A program made the translations under genes and the position numbers. This document shows, one piece after another, positions 44,142-52,793 of a stretch of DNA of 64,000 nt; within the stretch, counting starts at the first letter, position 1, and each line of letters starts with the position of its first letter. Source of the stretch: Lachnoclostridium sp. UBA903 (GTDB lineage Bacteria; Bacillota; Clostridia; Lachnospirales; Lachnospiraceae); assembly GCA_002294045.1 (NCBI GenBank), contig DBEP01000047.1:1-64000 (forward strand). The letters are read 5' to 3'. Under the pieces are notes generated by a model that worked only from the letters and a program-made list of their open reading frames with translations, was not told where the DNA came from and ran no database searches.

Positions 44142-45923
44142 ATGACAAAAAAATTACTCAGACGCGGTATGGTTTTGTTATTAATGCTTACTTTATTATT
44201 CTCTGTGAAGGCTTCGGCTGCCGACTTTACGCAGGGAGTGGAGGTATCCGGTAATACTGCAATCATATGGTTTAAGTCAATGGTGAATACAACATGGGTT
44301 GACGTTCATTACAAAGTAAATTCAGGTACCCAAGAGAATATCAGAATGACATATAATTCTGGTGCCGCAAGGTATGAACAAAGAGTGGACTCCGCAGCCG
44401 GTTCCGTAATCGAATATTTTTTTACTTATAATAACGGCACTCCGGCTTATGATACTGCTACTTATACCTATACGGGTACGGGGCAGTCAGCCGCATTGAA
44501 AAACGGAATTTACAGAATTACCAGCAAAGTCAGCGGAAAGGTATTGGACGTAGCGAATGGCTCAACGGCAACCGGTGCCAAGATACAGCAATGGACCAAT
44601 AATAATGGTTCCAATCAGCAGTTCAGGGTAGAATTACAGTCTGACGGCTACTATAAGATAACAGCCAGACACAGCGGATTAGTACTTGACGTACCTAACA
44701 GCTCGAAAGATAACAGTGTTCAGCTTCAGCAGTGGACGGATAACGGCACTAACGCTCAAAGGTGGAAAATAACAGAGGCAGGCGGCTATTATAAGGTCGT
44801 TTCCAAGGTGAGCGGGCTGGCAATGGACGTACGCAGTTCCTCAACGGCCGACGGTGCCGTAGTCCAGCAGTATACCGACAATGGAACGGATGCCCAGAGG
44901 TGGTCATTTACCTTGGTTTCAGATTCCAATGACCCGTCTTCCGGTTCCATTTACTCCATAAATCCCGCGTCCATACCTTATCCCAGCGGAAACGGAGTCA
45001 GCCTGAAAGTTATGAACGGCACGAATGGGGCGTATAAAGACAATGAAATTTATTGGGGAGTTATAGGAATTAACCCGGCTAACGGAGCCTGGAGCTATCT
45101 GGATTTGTCCGGCAATCTTATACCGATTTCGACCGCTTTGAATGATGCCTCCGGTCACTTAACGAAAAACGGTATCAATTATGCAAATATCTATCATAAG
45201 ATAAGTGACGCATCCTGGGTTAATCTGCCTAAAATAACCTCAGGAAGAATGTATTTAAGTGCAGGTTCTCCCTGCTACATAAAGACCTATGATAACGGGT
45301 TTGCCGGTCCGGATATTAACAATCCGACGGACCCTAACAGGAATATTTATTTTGATTTTGTTGAATTTACGGTAGATAACACCGGATATCACGGGAATAC
45401 TACAAGGGTAGACCAGTTTGGCTTCCCAATCCAGCACAGATTAGTAAATATAGCAGGAAATTATGACCGTACGGTGGGTGAACTTGAATCGGAAACCCGG
45501 TCCGGTTTATTTACAAAATTCCAGAACGAAGTACCTAACGAATTTAAATCCCTTGGTACACTTCAGGCACCTTACCGGATTGTGTGCCCCATCAGCGGGC
45601 CTTTTAATACCGGAGGAGCTTATGCAAATTACTTCAGCGGCTATTCCAGTATTCCTACAAGGGATATATTATTAGGAATTAACGGCGCCAGCAATCCTGA
45701 GACTTGTGCTGCGCTCAACAGACATGTATATACTAATCCGGCCGACTGGAACAACGTAAGTAAATATTACCAGGCAGCGCCTGCCAACTATTATGCTAAA
45801 TTCTGGCACGACCACAGCATCGACGGATTAGCCTACGGCTTCTGTTATGATGATGTGAACGGACAAGCCTCCTATCTGGAAGTCGGAGACCCCAAAGGCC
45901 TGATAGTAAGAGTAGGCTGGTAA
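44142..45923 (+). CDS. Secreted beta-1,3-glucanase: CBM56, ricin-type repeat, GH64
   Basis: The 593-aa secreted enzyme has a signal peptide ending near ASA-A. A roughly 90-residue N-terminal module (FTQGVEVSGNTAIIWFKSM onward) resembles CBM56, a beta-1,3-glucan binder. Next comes a ricin-B/CBM13-like triple repeat (residues about 115-265; three GLxxDV/QQW-type units). A C-terminal GH64 barrel and thaumatin-like region follows (YWGVIGINPANGAWSYLDLSG, DFVEFTVD, FWHDHSIDGLAYGFCYDDV). It should cut laminarin, callose or fungal wall glucan outside the cell. ATG 44142 is chosen from the ribosome-binding site. It stands alone, with no glucan importer next to it. Confidence 0.9.
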   Translation: MTKKLLRRGMVLLLMLTLLFSVKASAADFTQGVEVSGNTAIIWFKSMVNTTWVDVHYKVNSGTQENIRMTYNSGAARYEQRVDSAAGSVIEYFFTYNNGTPAYDTATYTYTGTGQSAALKNGIYRITSKVSGKVLDVANGSTATGAKIQQWTNNNGSNQQFRVELQSDGYYKITARHSGLVLDVPNSSKDNSVQLQQWTDNGTNAQRWKITEAGGYYKVVSKVSGLAMDVRSSSTADGAVVQQYTDNGTDAQRWSFTLVSDSNDPSSGSIYSINPASIPYPSGNGVSLKVMNGTNGAYKDNEIYWGVIGINPANGAWSYLDLSGNLIPISTALNDASGHLTKNGINYANIYHKISDASWVNLPKITSGRMYLSAGSPCYIKTYDNGFAGPDINNPTDPNRNIYFDFVEFTVDNTGYHGNTTRVDQFGFPIQHRLVNIAGNYDRTVGELESETRSGLFTKFQNEVPNEFKSLGTLQAPYRIVCPISGPFNTGGAYANYFSGYSSIPTRDILLGINGASNPETCAALNRHVYTNPADWNNVSKYYQAAPANYYAKFWHDHSIDGLAYGFCYDDVNGQASYLEVGDPKGLIVRVGW

Positions 45924-45972
45924 ACCGATAAAGCAGTACTGTATTTGGCTTTGGTATTGAAATTATAAATGA

Positions 45973-46070
45973 ATAAGGGGCTGTCGTACTAAGTTTTATG
46001 GACATATATAGCATAATCGGTTAACGATGTTATATTATGGAAGAATTGCTTAGTGCGGCGGCTCCTTATT
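45973..46070. repeat. Wobble-paired inverted repeat after the glucanase gene
   Basis: Arms of about 21 bases (45973-45993 and 46050-46070) pair perfectly in RNA if G-U pairs are allowed: ggggctgtcgtactaag faces cttagtgcggcggctcc. The outer end is followed by ttatttatttt. It can act as terminator for the glucanase gene, and its GGGGCTGT end resembles IS termini. Confidence 0.55.
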
Positions 46071-46081
46071 TATTTTAATTC

Positions 46082-46107
46082 ATGTCCGCAAGCTCCCATG
46101 GTATGCG
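46082..46107. repeat. Extragenic palindromic element (family 1, partial copy)
   Basis: The stretch cgcaagctcccatggtatg, with flanking bases, matches the left part of 22262-22290 in 23 of 24 positions. The rest of the element is missing, and the AraC gene ends 30 bases further on. Confidence 0.55.
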
Positions 46108-46137
46108 TCGAAGGCCTGCTCTTAAGATGCTTTCCTG

Positions 46138-46989
46138 TCAGAAATATTTCCTGTAATCCGTAGGCGTCATATGCATGGAGCGCTCGAAGCACCGGCTGTA
46201 GGTAAGAGTATTTTTAAATCCTACGCTGGTTGCAATGGCATTGATGGAAAGCTTGGAATAGGTCAGTAAATCCTTTGATTTGTTGACCCGGAATTCATTC
46301 ACATACTGATGGATTGTAATACCCATATGCTCTTTAAAGATTTTGCAGAAATAATATTTGGAAAAACTGACCTCATTGCAGATCGTATCAATATCCAAAT
46401 CATTTTTATAATTCTTTGCGATATATTTCAGCGCATTGTTGATTACGGTTTCCTGAACCGGAGTAATATTCTTTGTATTCTGGACATTATTTGATATATT
46501 GTACAGTTCAAACAGCAGGGAATGTATCAGCAGGCTGGATTTAATCTGATCAAAAAAATCGTTATAATTCAGTTCATATATTTCAATAAAAAGGTCAATA
46601 ATGTTACTTAGCCGGTTTGTAGAAAAAATACAGGACTTGTTCCGTATCATATTATAATAGAATTTCGCATGGCTGCCTCTTATGATAATATAAAAAAATG
46701 TCCACTCCTTGCTGGTTCTTGTGAAAGTAAGAGGTACATTGCAGGAGGTAACGATAACGTTATCTTTAGTTATATATTGTGTACTGGAATCTTTCGTAAA
46801 ACGCATAACCCCGTCCACGGAATACAGCAGCAAATAATCGGAATAGTTATTTGCACTTCCGAACTTCAATTTCTTTTCTGAACTGTATCCGCACTCTTTT
46901 ATATAGAAAGGCAGATTCTCTATTTGATTATTTAATATATTTGTCTTTTTTACCTGATTTTTGGGAAAAGCTCTTTTGGTTATTATCAT
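46138..46989 (-). CDS. AraC-family transcriptional regulator
   Basis: The 283-aa protein has an N-terminal cupin-like sensor (LLLYSVDGVMRFT, IVTSCNVPLTF) and a C-terminal double helix-turn-helix (IDTICNEVSFSKYYFCKIFKEHMG and INAIATSVGFKNTLTYSRCFERSM). GGAGAATTTTAT precedes the ATG. It is transcribed away from the Rha/Lsr/Rbs-type importer at 47245 across a 255-bp AT-rich gap, the usual layout for a regulator controlling the divergent transporter. Confidence 0.92.
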   Translation of the reverse strand: MIITKRAFPKNQVKKTNILNNQIENLPFYIKECGYSSEKKLKFGSANNYSDYLLLYSVDGVMRFTKDSSTQYITKDNVIVTSCNVPLTFTRTSKEWTFFYIIIRGSHAKFYYNMIRNKSCIFSTNRLSNIIDLFIEIYELNYNDFFDQIKSSLLIHSLLFELYNISNNVQNTKNITPVQETVINNALKYIAKNYKNDLDIDTICNEVSFSKYYFCKIFKEHMGITIHQYVNEFRVNKSKDLLTYSKLSINAIATSVGFKNTLTYSRCFERSMHMTPTDYRKYF

Positions 46990-47244
46990 ATATAAAATTC
47001 TCCGGTAAGATGGTTTTTTTAATATTTTTAAATGATATTTTTAGAATAATGGAAAATAACTGTAAAAAGTATAAAAATATTATATCATTAAGTGACCAAA
47101 ATATCAAATATGTCCAAAATCGCAATTTTTGATAATAAAAAAACAAGATTTGATATTGCAAGACTAAAAATCAGGGCATATGATTGCGTTATTGATAGTG
47201 CACCTGGAATGGGTATGGTCAAAATGGAAAGGAGAAATAACAGG

Positions 47245-48747
47245 ATGAGTAATTATGTCTTGGAGCTGAAAGATGTTGTAAAGACATTCGGCGGTGTTAC
47301 GGCTTTAAACGGCGTCCACTTTCAGTTAAAAAGGGGAGAGATACATGCTCTGATGGGAGAAAACGGAGCAGGCAAATCCACATTTATCAAAGTAATTACC
47401 GGAGTGCACCAGCCGGACAGCGGCGTTATGCTTCTGGAGGGGGAAAGAATCGTTTTTCGCTCTACATCGGATTCAGCCAAGCTTGGGATTGCGGCCATTT
47501 ATCAGCATGTTACCGCATTTCCGGACCTGACGGTAACGGAAAATATATTTATGGGACAGGAATTGAAAAATAAAGCGGGGCTGTACAATTGGAAGCTGAT
47601 GAATCAGCGTGCAAAAGAATTAATAGAACCGCTGAGCAAAGAAATTGATGTCATGAAACCCATGAGTACCTTAAGTGTGGCACAGCAGCAGCTGGTAGAG
47701 ATTGCAAAGGCACTGTCCAGAGATGCCAGAATATTAATCATGGATGAACCTACCGCATCCCTGACAAAAACGGAATGTGAGCAGTTATACCTGATTGCGG
47801 AACGGTTAAGGGATGATGGGGTTTCCATTATTTTTATCACCCATAAATTCGAAGATATGTATCGCTTGGCTACAAGAGTAACGGTTTTTCGGGATGCCCA
47901 GTACATAGGAAGCTGGGACGTAGATAAAATTTCAAATCAGAAGCTGATTACGGAGATGGTTAACCGGGAACTGGATCAGATGTATCCGCCTAAAACATCC
48001 AAAATTGGGGAGGTTGTCCTTGAAGTAAACCATATTTCCAAGGAAGGATATTTTAAAGATATTTCCTTTAAAGTACGCAGGGGCGAAATTCTTGCGCTTA
48101 CCGGGCTGGTGGGTGCCGGTCGTACGGAAGTATGTCAGAGCCTTTTTGGCATTATGAAATCAGACGGCGGCTCCATAAAGCTGAATCAGGAGGAAGTGAA
48201 AATAAGCGGCCCTATGGATGCACTGCATTATGGAATCGGCCTCCTCCCGGAGGACAGGCAGCTTCAGGGCCTGATTAATGAACTGCCGATATATCAGAAC
48301 GTGTCCTCCGCCTCCATGAAGAAATTTGTAAAGAAAAATATCGTTAAGGTTGGAAAAGAGATGGAAAATGCCACCTATTTATGTCAAAGGATACAGTTGA
48401 AAGCAAAAGATATCGGTGCACCGCCGTCCTCTTTATCCGGAGGAAATCAGCAGAAGGTTGTATTTGCTAAGCTGTTAAGCTGTGATCTAAAAGTCCTTAT
48501 TATGGATGAGCCGACTAAGGGCATTGACGTTGGTGCAAAATATTCTATTTATGAAATTATGAATGAATTAGCCTGCAACGGTTATGCAATCATTATGGTT
48601 TCCTCCGAAATGCCGGAGGTGTTAGGCATGGCAGACCATATTGTAGTCATGAAATCCGGACGCGTAACCGGTGACTTTGACAGGAAGGGTGCTACCCAGG
48701 AAATGATTCTGGAAGCATCACTGAAACAGAAAAAAGGGGAGGAATGA
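47245..48747 (+). CDS. Sugar ABC importer ATPase, double-domain (RbsA/RhaT type)
   Basis: The 500-aa ATPase has two fused nucleotide-binding domains. The first has Walker A GENGAGKST and LIMDEPTAS; the second has the degenerate GLVGAGRTEV typical of this class, signature LSGGNQQK and LIMDEPTKGIDVG. It energises CUT2 importers for monosaccharides. ATG 47245 is used because AAAGGAG precedes it; the frame is open to 47092 but the extra residues do not resemble the family. Confidence 0.92.
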   Translation: MSNYVLELKDVVKTFGGVTALNGVHFQLKRGEIHALMGENGAGKSTFIKVITGVHQPDSGVMLLEGERIVFRSTSDSAKLGIAAIYQHVTAFPDLTVTENIFMGQELKNKAGLYNWKLMNQRAKELIEPLSKEIDVMKPMSTLSVAQQQLVEIAKALSRDARILIMDEPTASLTKTECEQLYLIAERLRDDGVSIIFITHKFEDMYRLATRVTVFRDAQYIGSWDVDKISNQKLITEMVNRELDQMYPPKTSKIGEVVLEVNHISKEGYFKDISFKVRRGEILALTGLVGAGRTEVCQSLFGIMKSDGGSIKLNQEEVKISGPMDALHYGIGLLPEDRQLQGLINELPIYQNVSSASMKKFVKKNIVKVGKEMENATYLCQRIQLKAKDIGAPPSSLSGGNQQKVVFAKLLSCDLKVLIMDEPTKGIDVGAKYSIYEIMNELACNGYAIIMVSSEMPEVLGMADHIVVMKSGRVTGDFDRKGATQEMILEASLKQKKGEE

Positions 48748-48749
48748 TT

Positions 48750-49754
48750 GTGAAAAACCAGGGTAAATCAATTATAAAAAATATAATAAACAGCAGAAAT
48801 ACGGGACTTTTAACCGGTTTTGCAATACTGCTAATCATTGCCGCACTTCTTACGCCGTCCATGTATTCGGTAACGTCAATCATGAACATGCTTCAGAATA
48901 ATGCGGTATATGCGCTGCTGGCGGTGGGAATGATGATGGTTATTATTACGGGAGGCATTGATTTGTCCGTTGCCTCCACGTTAAGTCTGTCTGGTGTCAT
49001 ATGTTCCTCCCTGATGAGTAAAAACATGGATGTACCGGCCTTTGTATGGGTTTTATTGGGTATCCTTATAGGTGCCTTATGCGGCGCTTTTAACGGATTT
49101 ATCGTAGGATACCTGAAGATGGTCCCGATGATAGCAACCCTTGGAACCATGTACATTTACCGCGGTGTAGCATTTCTTGCCTCAGGCGGTAATTGGTGGT
49201 TTCCCCATCAGTTTACAACGGGTTATTTAAATTTTGCCACCGGTAAAATCTTCGGTGTTTATAATATTCTGTGGATAACGGTATTAATATTTATAGCGGC
49301 AGCCGTATTTTTAGGTTATACTTCCCTGGGCAGAAGAATTTATGCAATCGGGACCAATAAGGAATCTGCCAAGATTGCCGGTATTAAGGAGGCGAAAACA
49401 ACCTTTGCGGCATTTACAATCTGCGGTGCCCTAGCCGGTTTAGCCGGTATGCTGTACACTGCAAATTATGCCATCTGCTATTACGGTATGGGTGAAGGAT
49501 ATGAAATGATAGCAATTGCTATCTGTATTCTTGGCGGAGTGAGCATCACCGGAGGAAAAGGCAAAGTTGACGGTGTTATTATAGGCACCCTGATGATGAG
49601 TGTGATAACGTACTTTATCAGTTTGCTTCCGGGCTTAAGCGTATGGCAGAATGCAATCCAGGGCGGAATCATTATAATAGCGGTAGCAATAAATATCTTT
49701 ACGATTGTGTCAGCCAAAAAACGTGTGCTGAAAGAAAGGGGGGCCTTAATCTAA
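48750..49754 (+). CDS. CUT2 sugar importer permease 1 (RbsC-like)
   Basis: The 334-aa permease has about eight to ten helices, GGIDLSVASTLSLSG near residue 70 (the CUT2 family motif) and the late CILGGVSITGGKGKVDGV. The GTG at 48750, seven bases after GGGGAGG, is preferred to the ATG at 48744, which overlaps the ATPase stop and is too close to the ribosome-binding site. It pairs with the next permease. Confidence 0.9.
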   Translation: MKNQGKSIIKNIINSRNTGLLTGFAILLIIAALLTPSMYSVTSIMNMLQNNAVYALLAVGMMMVIITGGIDLSVASTLSLSGVICSSLMSKNMDVPAFVWVLLGILIGALCGAFNGFIVGYLKMVPMIATLGTMYIYRGVAFLASGGNWWFPHQFTTGYLNFATGKIFGVYNILWITVLIFIAAAVFLGYTSLGRRIYAIGTNKESAKIAGIKEAKTTFAAFTICGALAGLAGMLYTANYAICYYGMGEGYEMIAIAICILGGVSITGGKGKVDGVIIGTLMMSVITYFISLLPGLSVWQNAIQGGIIIIAVAINIFTIVSAKKRVLKERGALI

Positions 49755-51022
49755 TGTCCGCTTCAGCTAAAACCCCTGTATATAATTTAAATGTAAAGGA
49801 TAAATTTAATTTATCCAAATTCCTTGTCCAATGGGAAATGATATTGGTTTATATACTTATTCTTATTAATGTGGTATTAATGGCAACAAAGGGCAACCTG
49901 TATTTTACACCCGGTACAATTCAATCCATTATACAATCCGGGATGGATTTGTCACCCCTGGTGCTGGGCATGATTTTTGTACTTATGGTCGGCGATATTG
50001 ACGTTTCCGTTGCTTCCACCATGATTATGTCCTCCATGGTAACGGGTTTATTTATGGATGCGGGTATTCCGGCGGTTTTATGTGTTATAGCGGGGATACT
50101 GGCAGGCGGTTTGTGCGGTGCTTTTAACGGATTTCTGGTTGCATATATGAATATGCCTTCCGTAATTGTTACCATTTCAACCTCCATGCTGTTCCGGGGG
50201 ATTGTAAAGATTATTCTGGATGTTAACGTATTGAAAAATTTTCCTGATTTTTATGTAACGCTTGCCTGGACAAATATATTGGGCATTCCTTTAGCTTTAA
50301 TCTGCTTTCTGCTGATGGCCGTTGTATTTGTTATTGTCCTGCATAAATCTTCGTTCGGACGCAAACTTTATATTATCGGGAATAATTCCGTATGTGCCGT
50401 TTATTCCGGCATTCATGTAAAACGTATAAAGCTGGCCGTATTTATTTTAATGGGATTAATGGCAGGAATCACTTCCATCTTTTTCGTAGGCCGTATGGGC
50501 GGCGGTGTCAGCTCGACTATGGGTACGGGCTATGAACTGGACGTAATTGCAATCTGTGTATTGGGCGGTATTTCCACCAATGGCGGAAAGGGCAGGGTAT
50601 ACGGCCCCGTAATCTCGACTCTGATTATGGCATTCCTTTCCTATTCCCTCGGATTAATGGGCGTGGATGCCAATTCCAGAAAAATAATGATTGGTTTTAT
50701 ACTGATTATAGCCGTACTTATACCAAATATAAATAAAAGTCTGATAGACAACATTAAATTAAAATTATTGTATTCCAATAATAAAAACATTGAGGCTCTT
50801 AATTTAAAATCGGCTCAGGAGATAAAATCTCTGTCAAGTCTGATTGAAGAAACAAAAAAGGATACATCTATGAGTGAATCCGACAGGATGGAGAAAATAA
50901 AGAAATATAATGAAAAAATTCTGGCAATAAAGACAAAATGCAAGGAACAGACTATAAAATTAAAAGCGGAAGCCGCAAGGACACAGGGAGTCCAAAAATC
51001 CCATGAGAAATCAGTACAGTAA
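49754..51022 (+). CDS. CUT2 sugar importer permease 2 with long C-terminal charged tail
   Basis: The 422-aa permease has GDIDVSVASTMIMSS and CVLGGISTNGGKGRVYG motifs like its partner. After the last helix it carries roughly 90 extra residues rich in Lys, Glu, Ser and Ala (IEALNLKSAQEIKSLSSLIE onward) that read as one or two cytoplasmic helices, possibly coiled coil. RbsC/RhaP-type permeases are usually near 330 residues, so the tail is unusual. Its ATG overlaps the previous stop by one base. Confidence 0.88.
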   Translation: MSASAKTPVYNLNVKDKFNLSKFLVQWEMILVYILILINVVLMATKGNLYFTPGTIQSIIQSGMDLSPLVLGMIFVLMVGDIDVSVASTMIMSSMVTGLFMDAGIPAVLCVIAGILAGGLCGAFNGFLVAYMNMPSVIVTISTSMLFRGIVKIILDVNVLKNFPDFYVTLAWTNILGIPLALICFLLMAVVFVIVLHKSSFGRKLYIIGNNSVCAVYSGIHVKRIKLAVFILMGLMAGITSIFFVGRMGGGVSSTMGTGYELDVIAICVLGGISTNGGKGRVYGPVISTLIMAFLSYSLGLMGVDANSRKIMIGFILIIAVLIPNINKSLIDNIKLKLLYSNNKNIEALNLKSAQEIKSLSSLIEETKKDTSMSESDRMEKIKKYNEKILAIKTKCKEQTIKLKAEAARTQGVQKSHEKSVQ

Positions 51023-51105
51023 AATATGAGCAGTCTCTGACTGTTTATATAGAGTTGAATTGGCCAATTCACTTAAAACAAATAATATTATGGAGGATGT
51101 AAGCT

Positions 51106-52287
51106 ATGAAAAAATTAAAGAAATTGCTGGCACTTGGTCTGTGTTTATCCATGGCAGCCGGTGTCGTAACAGGCTGTTCCACAACGCAGCCGACGGACCC
51201 TTCCGGTTCATCAACGGGCAATACGGCAAAAGGAGATAATAATTCCCTGGAAGGCGCTCACGTATTTATGTTTAAATCAACCGGCAATTCCTTCGGGGAT
51301 CTGATGTTTGAAGGGTTTAATGAATACATGGAGGCAAAAGGGGAAAAGGCGGTATATAAAAGTCCCGCAGAAACAACGGTAGCAGCACAGGTTCAGTTAT
51401 TGGACGAATTAATTACACAAAAAGTAGCATCCATTACCATATCTACCAACGGAGATGCGGGCTATGATGAGGTATTTAAGAAGGCAAAAGAAGCGGGTAT
51501 TGCCATTACGTCAATTGACTCCGCGGCAAGCCCCGATTATCGTACCACCCACGTAAATCAGGCGGAACCCAATGATATCGGTGCTTATCTGGTACAGGCG
51601 GCCGTATTGATAACGCTCGGCATTGACTATCCGGAAGACGGTGATATGAAAGGTGCGGTTGAAACGGCATTATCCGGTTATACCGATGAAGAAATTGTAC
51701 TGGGCGTACTTTCCGCATCCATTGATACCCCGGTTCAGAACAGCTGGATTGCGGCAATGGAAGCCGAATTGCAGGATGCGGTCTATACCGGTAAGGTCAG
51801 CCCGGCTCTGGACAAAAAATATGGCAATGATGACCTGACGGAATCCACCACACAGGCTCAGGCATTTATCGCCGAAAATAAAGTGGATTGTATTATTTCT
51901 CCTACCACGGTAGGTATTGCCGCAGTCGGTCAGTGCTTAAAGACTTCCAACAGCAAAATTAAATTAACCGGTTTGGGCCTGCCTTCCGAAATGCAGTCCT
52001 TTATGCCGGCAAGTGCTTCCGACGACGCATTTGCTTCAGTATGCCCTTATATGATGCTTTGGGATGTAATACATCTTGGAGCAGTTTCGGCGGCATCAAC
52101 CCTGGCAACTCTGGACGGTTCCTTTGACGGAGCGGTTGGCTCCGGCTTTACGATGGATGTCTTCCGTGATTACCCGGAAACCACTTATGAAGCTTACGAC
52201 AACGGTGACGGCGGTACGGCGGTACTGGCAGGAACACCTTATGTATTCTATAAAGAAAATATGGCAGACTGGGTTAAAAAACTATAA
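51106..52287 (+). CDS. Sugar-binding lipoprotein (RhaS/LsrB-like)
   Basis: The 393-aa lipoprotein has lipobox VTG-Cys24, a Thr/Ser/Gly-rich linker, and a Peripla_BP_4 domain starting HVFMFKSTGNSFGD. The segments CIISPTTVGIAAVGQ and LTGLGLPSEM resemble rhamnose-binding RhaS and autoinducer-2-binding LsrB. The order ATPase-permease-permease-receptor fits either. No lsrK/lsrF-type genes are present and a GH78 rhamnosidase is 5 kb away, so rhamnose or another deoxy sugar is favoured. The ligand is an inference. Confidence 0.85.
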   Translation: MKKLKKLLALGLCLSMAAGVVTGCSTTQPTDPSGSSTGNTAKGDNNSLEGAHVFMFKSTGNSFGDLMFEGFNEYMEAKGEKAVYKSPAETTVAAQVQLLDELITQKVASITISTNGDAGYDEVFKKAKEAGIAITSIDSAASPDYRTTHVNQAEPNDIGAYLVQAAVLITLGIDYPEDGDMKGAVETALSGYTDEEIVLGVLSASIDTPVQNSWIAAMEAELQDAVYTGKVSPALDKKYGNDDLTESTTQAQAFIAENKVDCIISPTTVGIAAVGQCLKTSNSKIKLTGLGLPSEMQSFMPASASDDAFASVCPYMMLWDVIHLGAVSAASTLATLDGSFDGAVGSGFTMDVFRDYPETTYEAYDNGDGGTAVLAGTPYVFYKENMADWVKKL

Positions 52288-52302
52288 TTAATTAGTAATC
52301 GG

Positions 52303-52337
52303 AAACCGCTCCCTTCTTAATGGTGGGGGCGGTTTTA
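52303..52337 (+). terminator. Rho-independent terminator after the CUT2 operon
   Basis: aaccgctccc and gggggcggtt form a stem around an 11-nt loop, followed by tttt. It lies 16 bases after the receptor stop. Confidence 0.85.
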
Positions 52338-52387
52338 TTGTATGACGGTATATTTTATTTTCCTTGCAGGTATACACAAATTTCTTC

Positions 52388-52436
52388 TTGACATATATAG
52401 ATAATCTACATATAATATATGTAGATTATCTATATA
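52388..52436 (+). promoter_or_regulatory. padR promoter inside a 43-bp palindrome
   Basis: A consensus promoter, TTGACA (52388-52393) and TATAAT (52411-52416) with 17-bp spacing, is overlaid by a perfect palindrome with 20-bp arms (52394-52413 and 52417-52436) and a 3-bp centre. The arms contain GATAATCTACATAT. The -10 element sits in the symmetry centre, so a dimeric repressor such as the PadR protein encoded at 52452 would block transcription. Confidence 0.85.
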
Positions 52437-52451
52437 AAGGAGGGAAATTTT

Positions 52452-52793
52452 GTGATTGAGAATAGAAGTCTGCTGTCCGGCAGTACATCCATGCTGCTTT
52501 TAAGCCTGCTGTCGGAAAAGGATATGTACGGATATGAGATGATTGAAACCCTGGGTATGCGTTCCAATCATGTATTTGACCTGAAAGCGGGAACTTTGTA
52601 TCCTTTGCTGCATTCTCTGGAGGATAAAAAATACCTGGAATCCTATGAAGATACGGAAAGTGCAAAACCGAGAAAGTATTACCGTATTACGAAAAAGGGC
52701 ACTAAATATCTGAAAGTTATTTGTGAGGAATGGCAGGAGTATGCCCGGGCAGTAAACGGGGTAATAGGAGGTGTTACTTTTGAGCCGGTTTGA
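52452..52793 (+). CDS. PadR-family transcriptional repressor
   Basis: The 113-aa winged-helix protein has LLSLLSEKDMYGYEMIETLGM, GTLYPLLHSLEDKKYLESY and RKYYRITKKGTKYL, the canonical PadR sequence order. The GTG start has AGGAGGG eight bases upstream. Its 3' end overlaps the next gene by 14 bases, implying translational coupling. PadR proteins linked to such membrane partners usually respond to envelope stress or toxic compounds and repress their own operon. Confidence 0.93.
   Translation: MIENRSLLSGSTSMLLLSLLSEKDMYGYEMIETLGMRSNHVFDLKAGTLYPLLHSLEDKKYLESYEDTESAKPRKYYRITKKGTKYLKVICEEWQEYARAVNGVIGGVTFEPV

Noticed and set aside
47245..52287. Autoinducer-2 (Lsr) importer
   Set aside because: Gene order and receptor resemble LsrACDB, but no lsrK, lsrF, lsrG or lsrR is present, and an AraC regulator and nearby rhamnosidase fit a sugar importer better. 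Not excluded.
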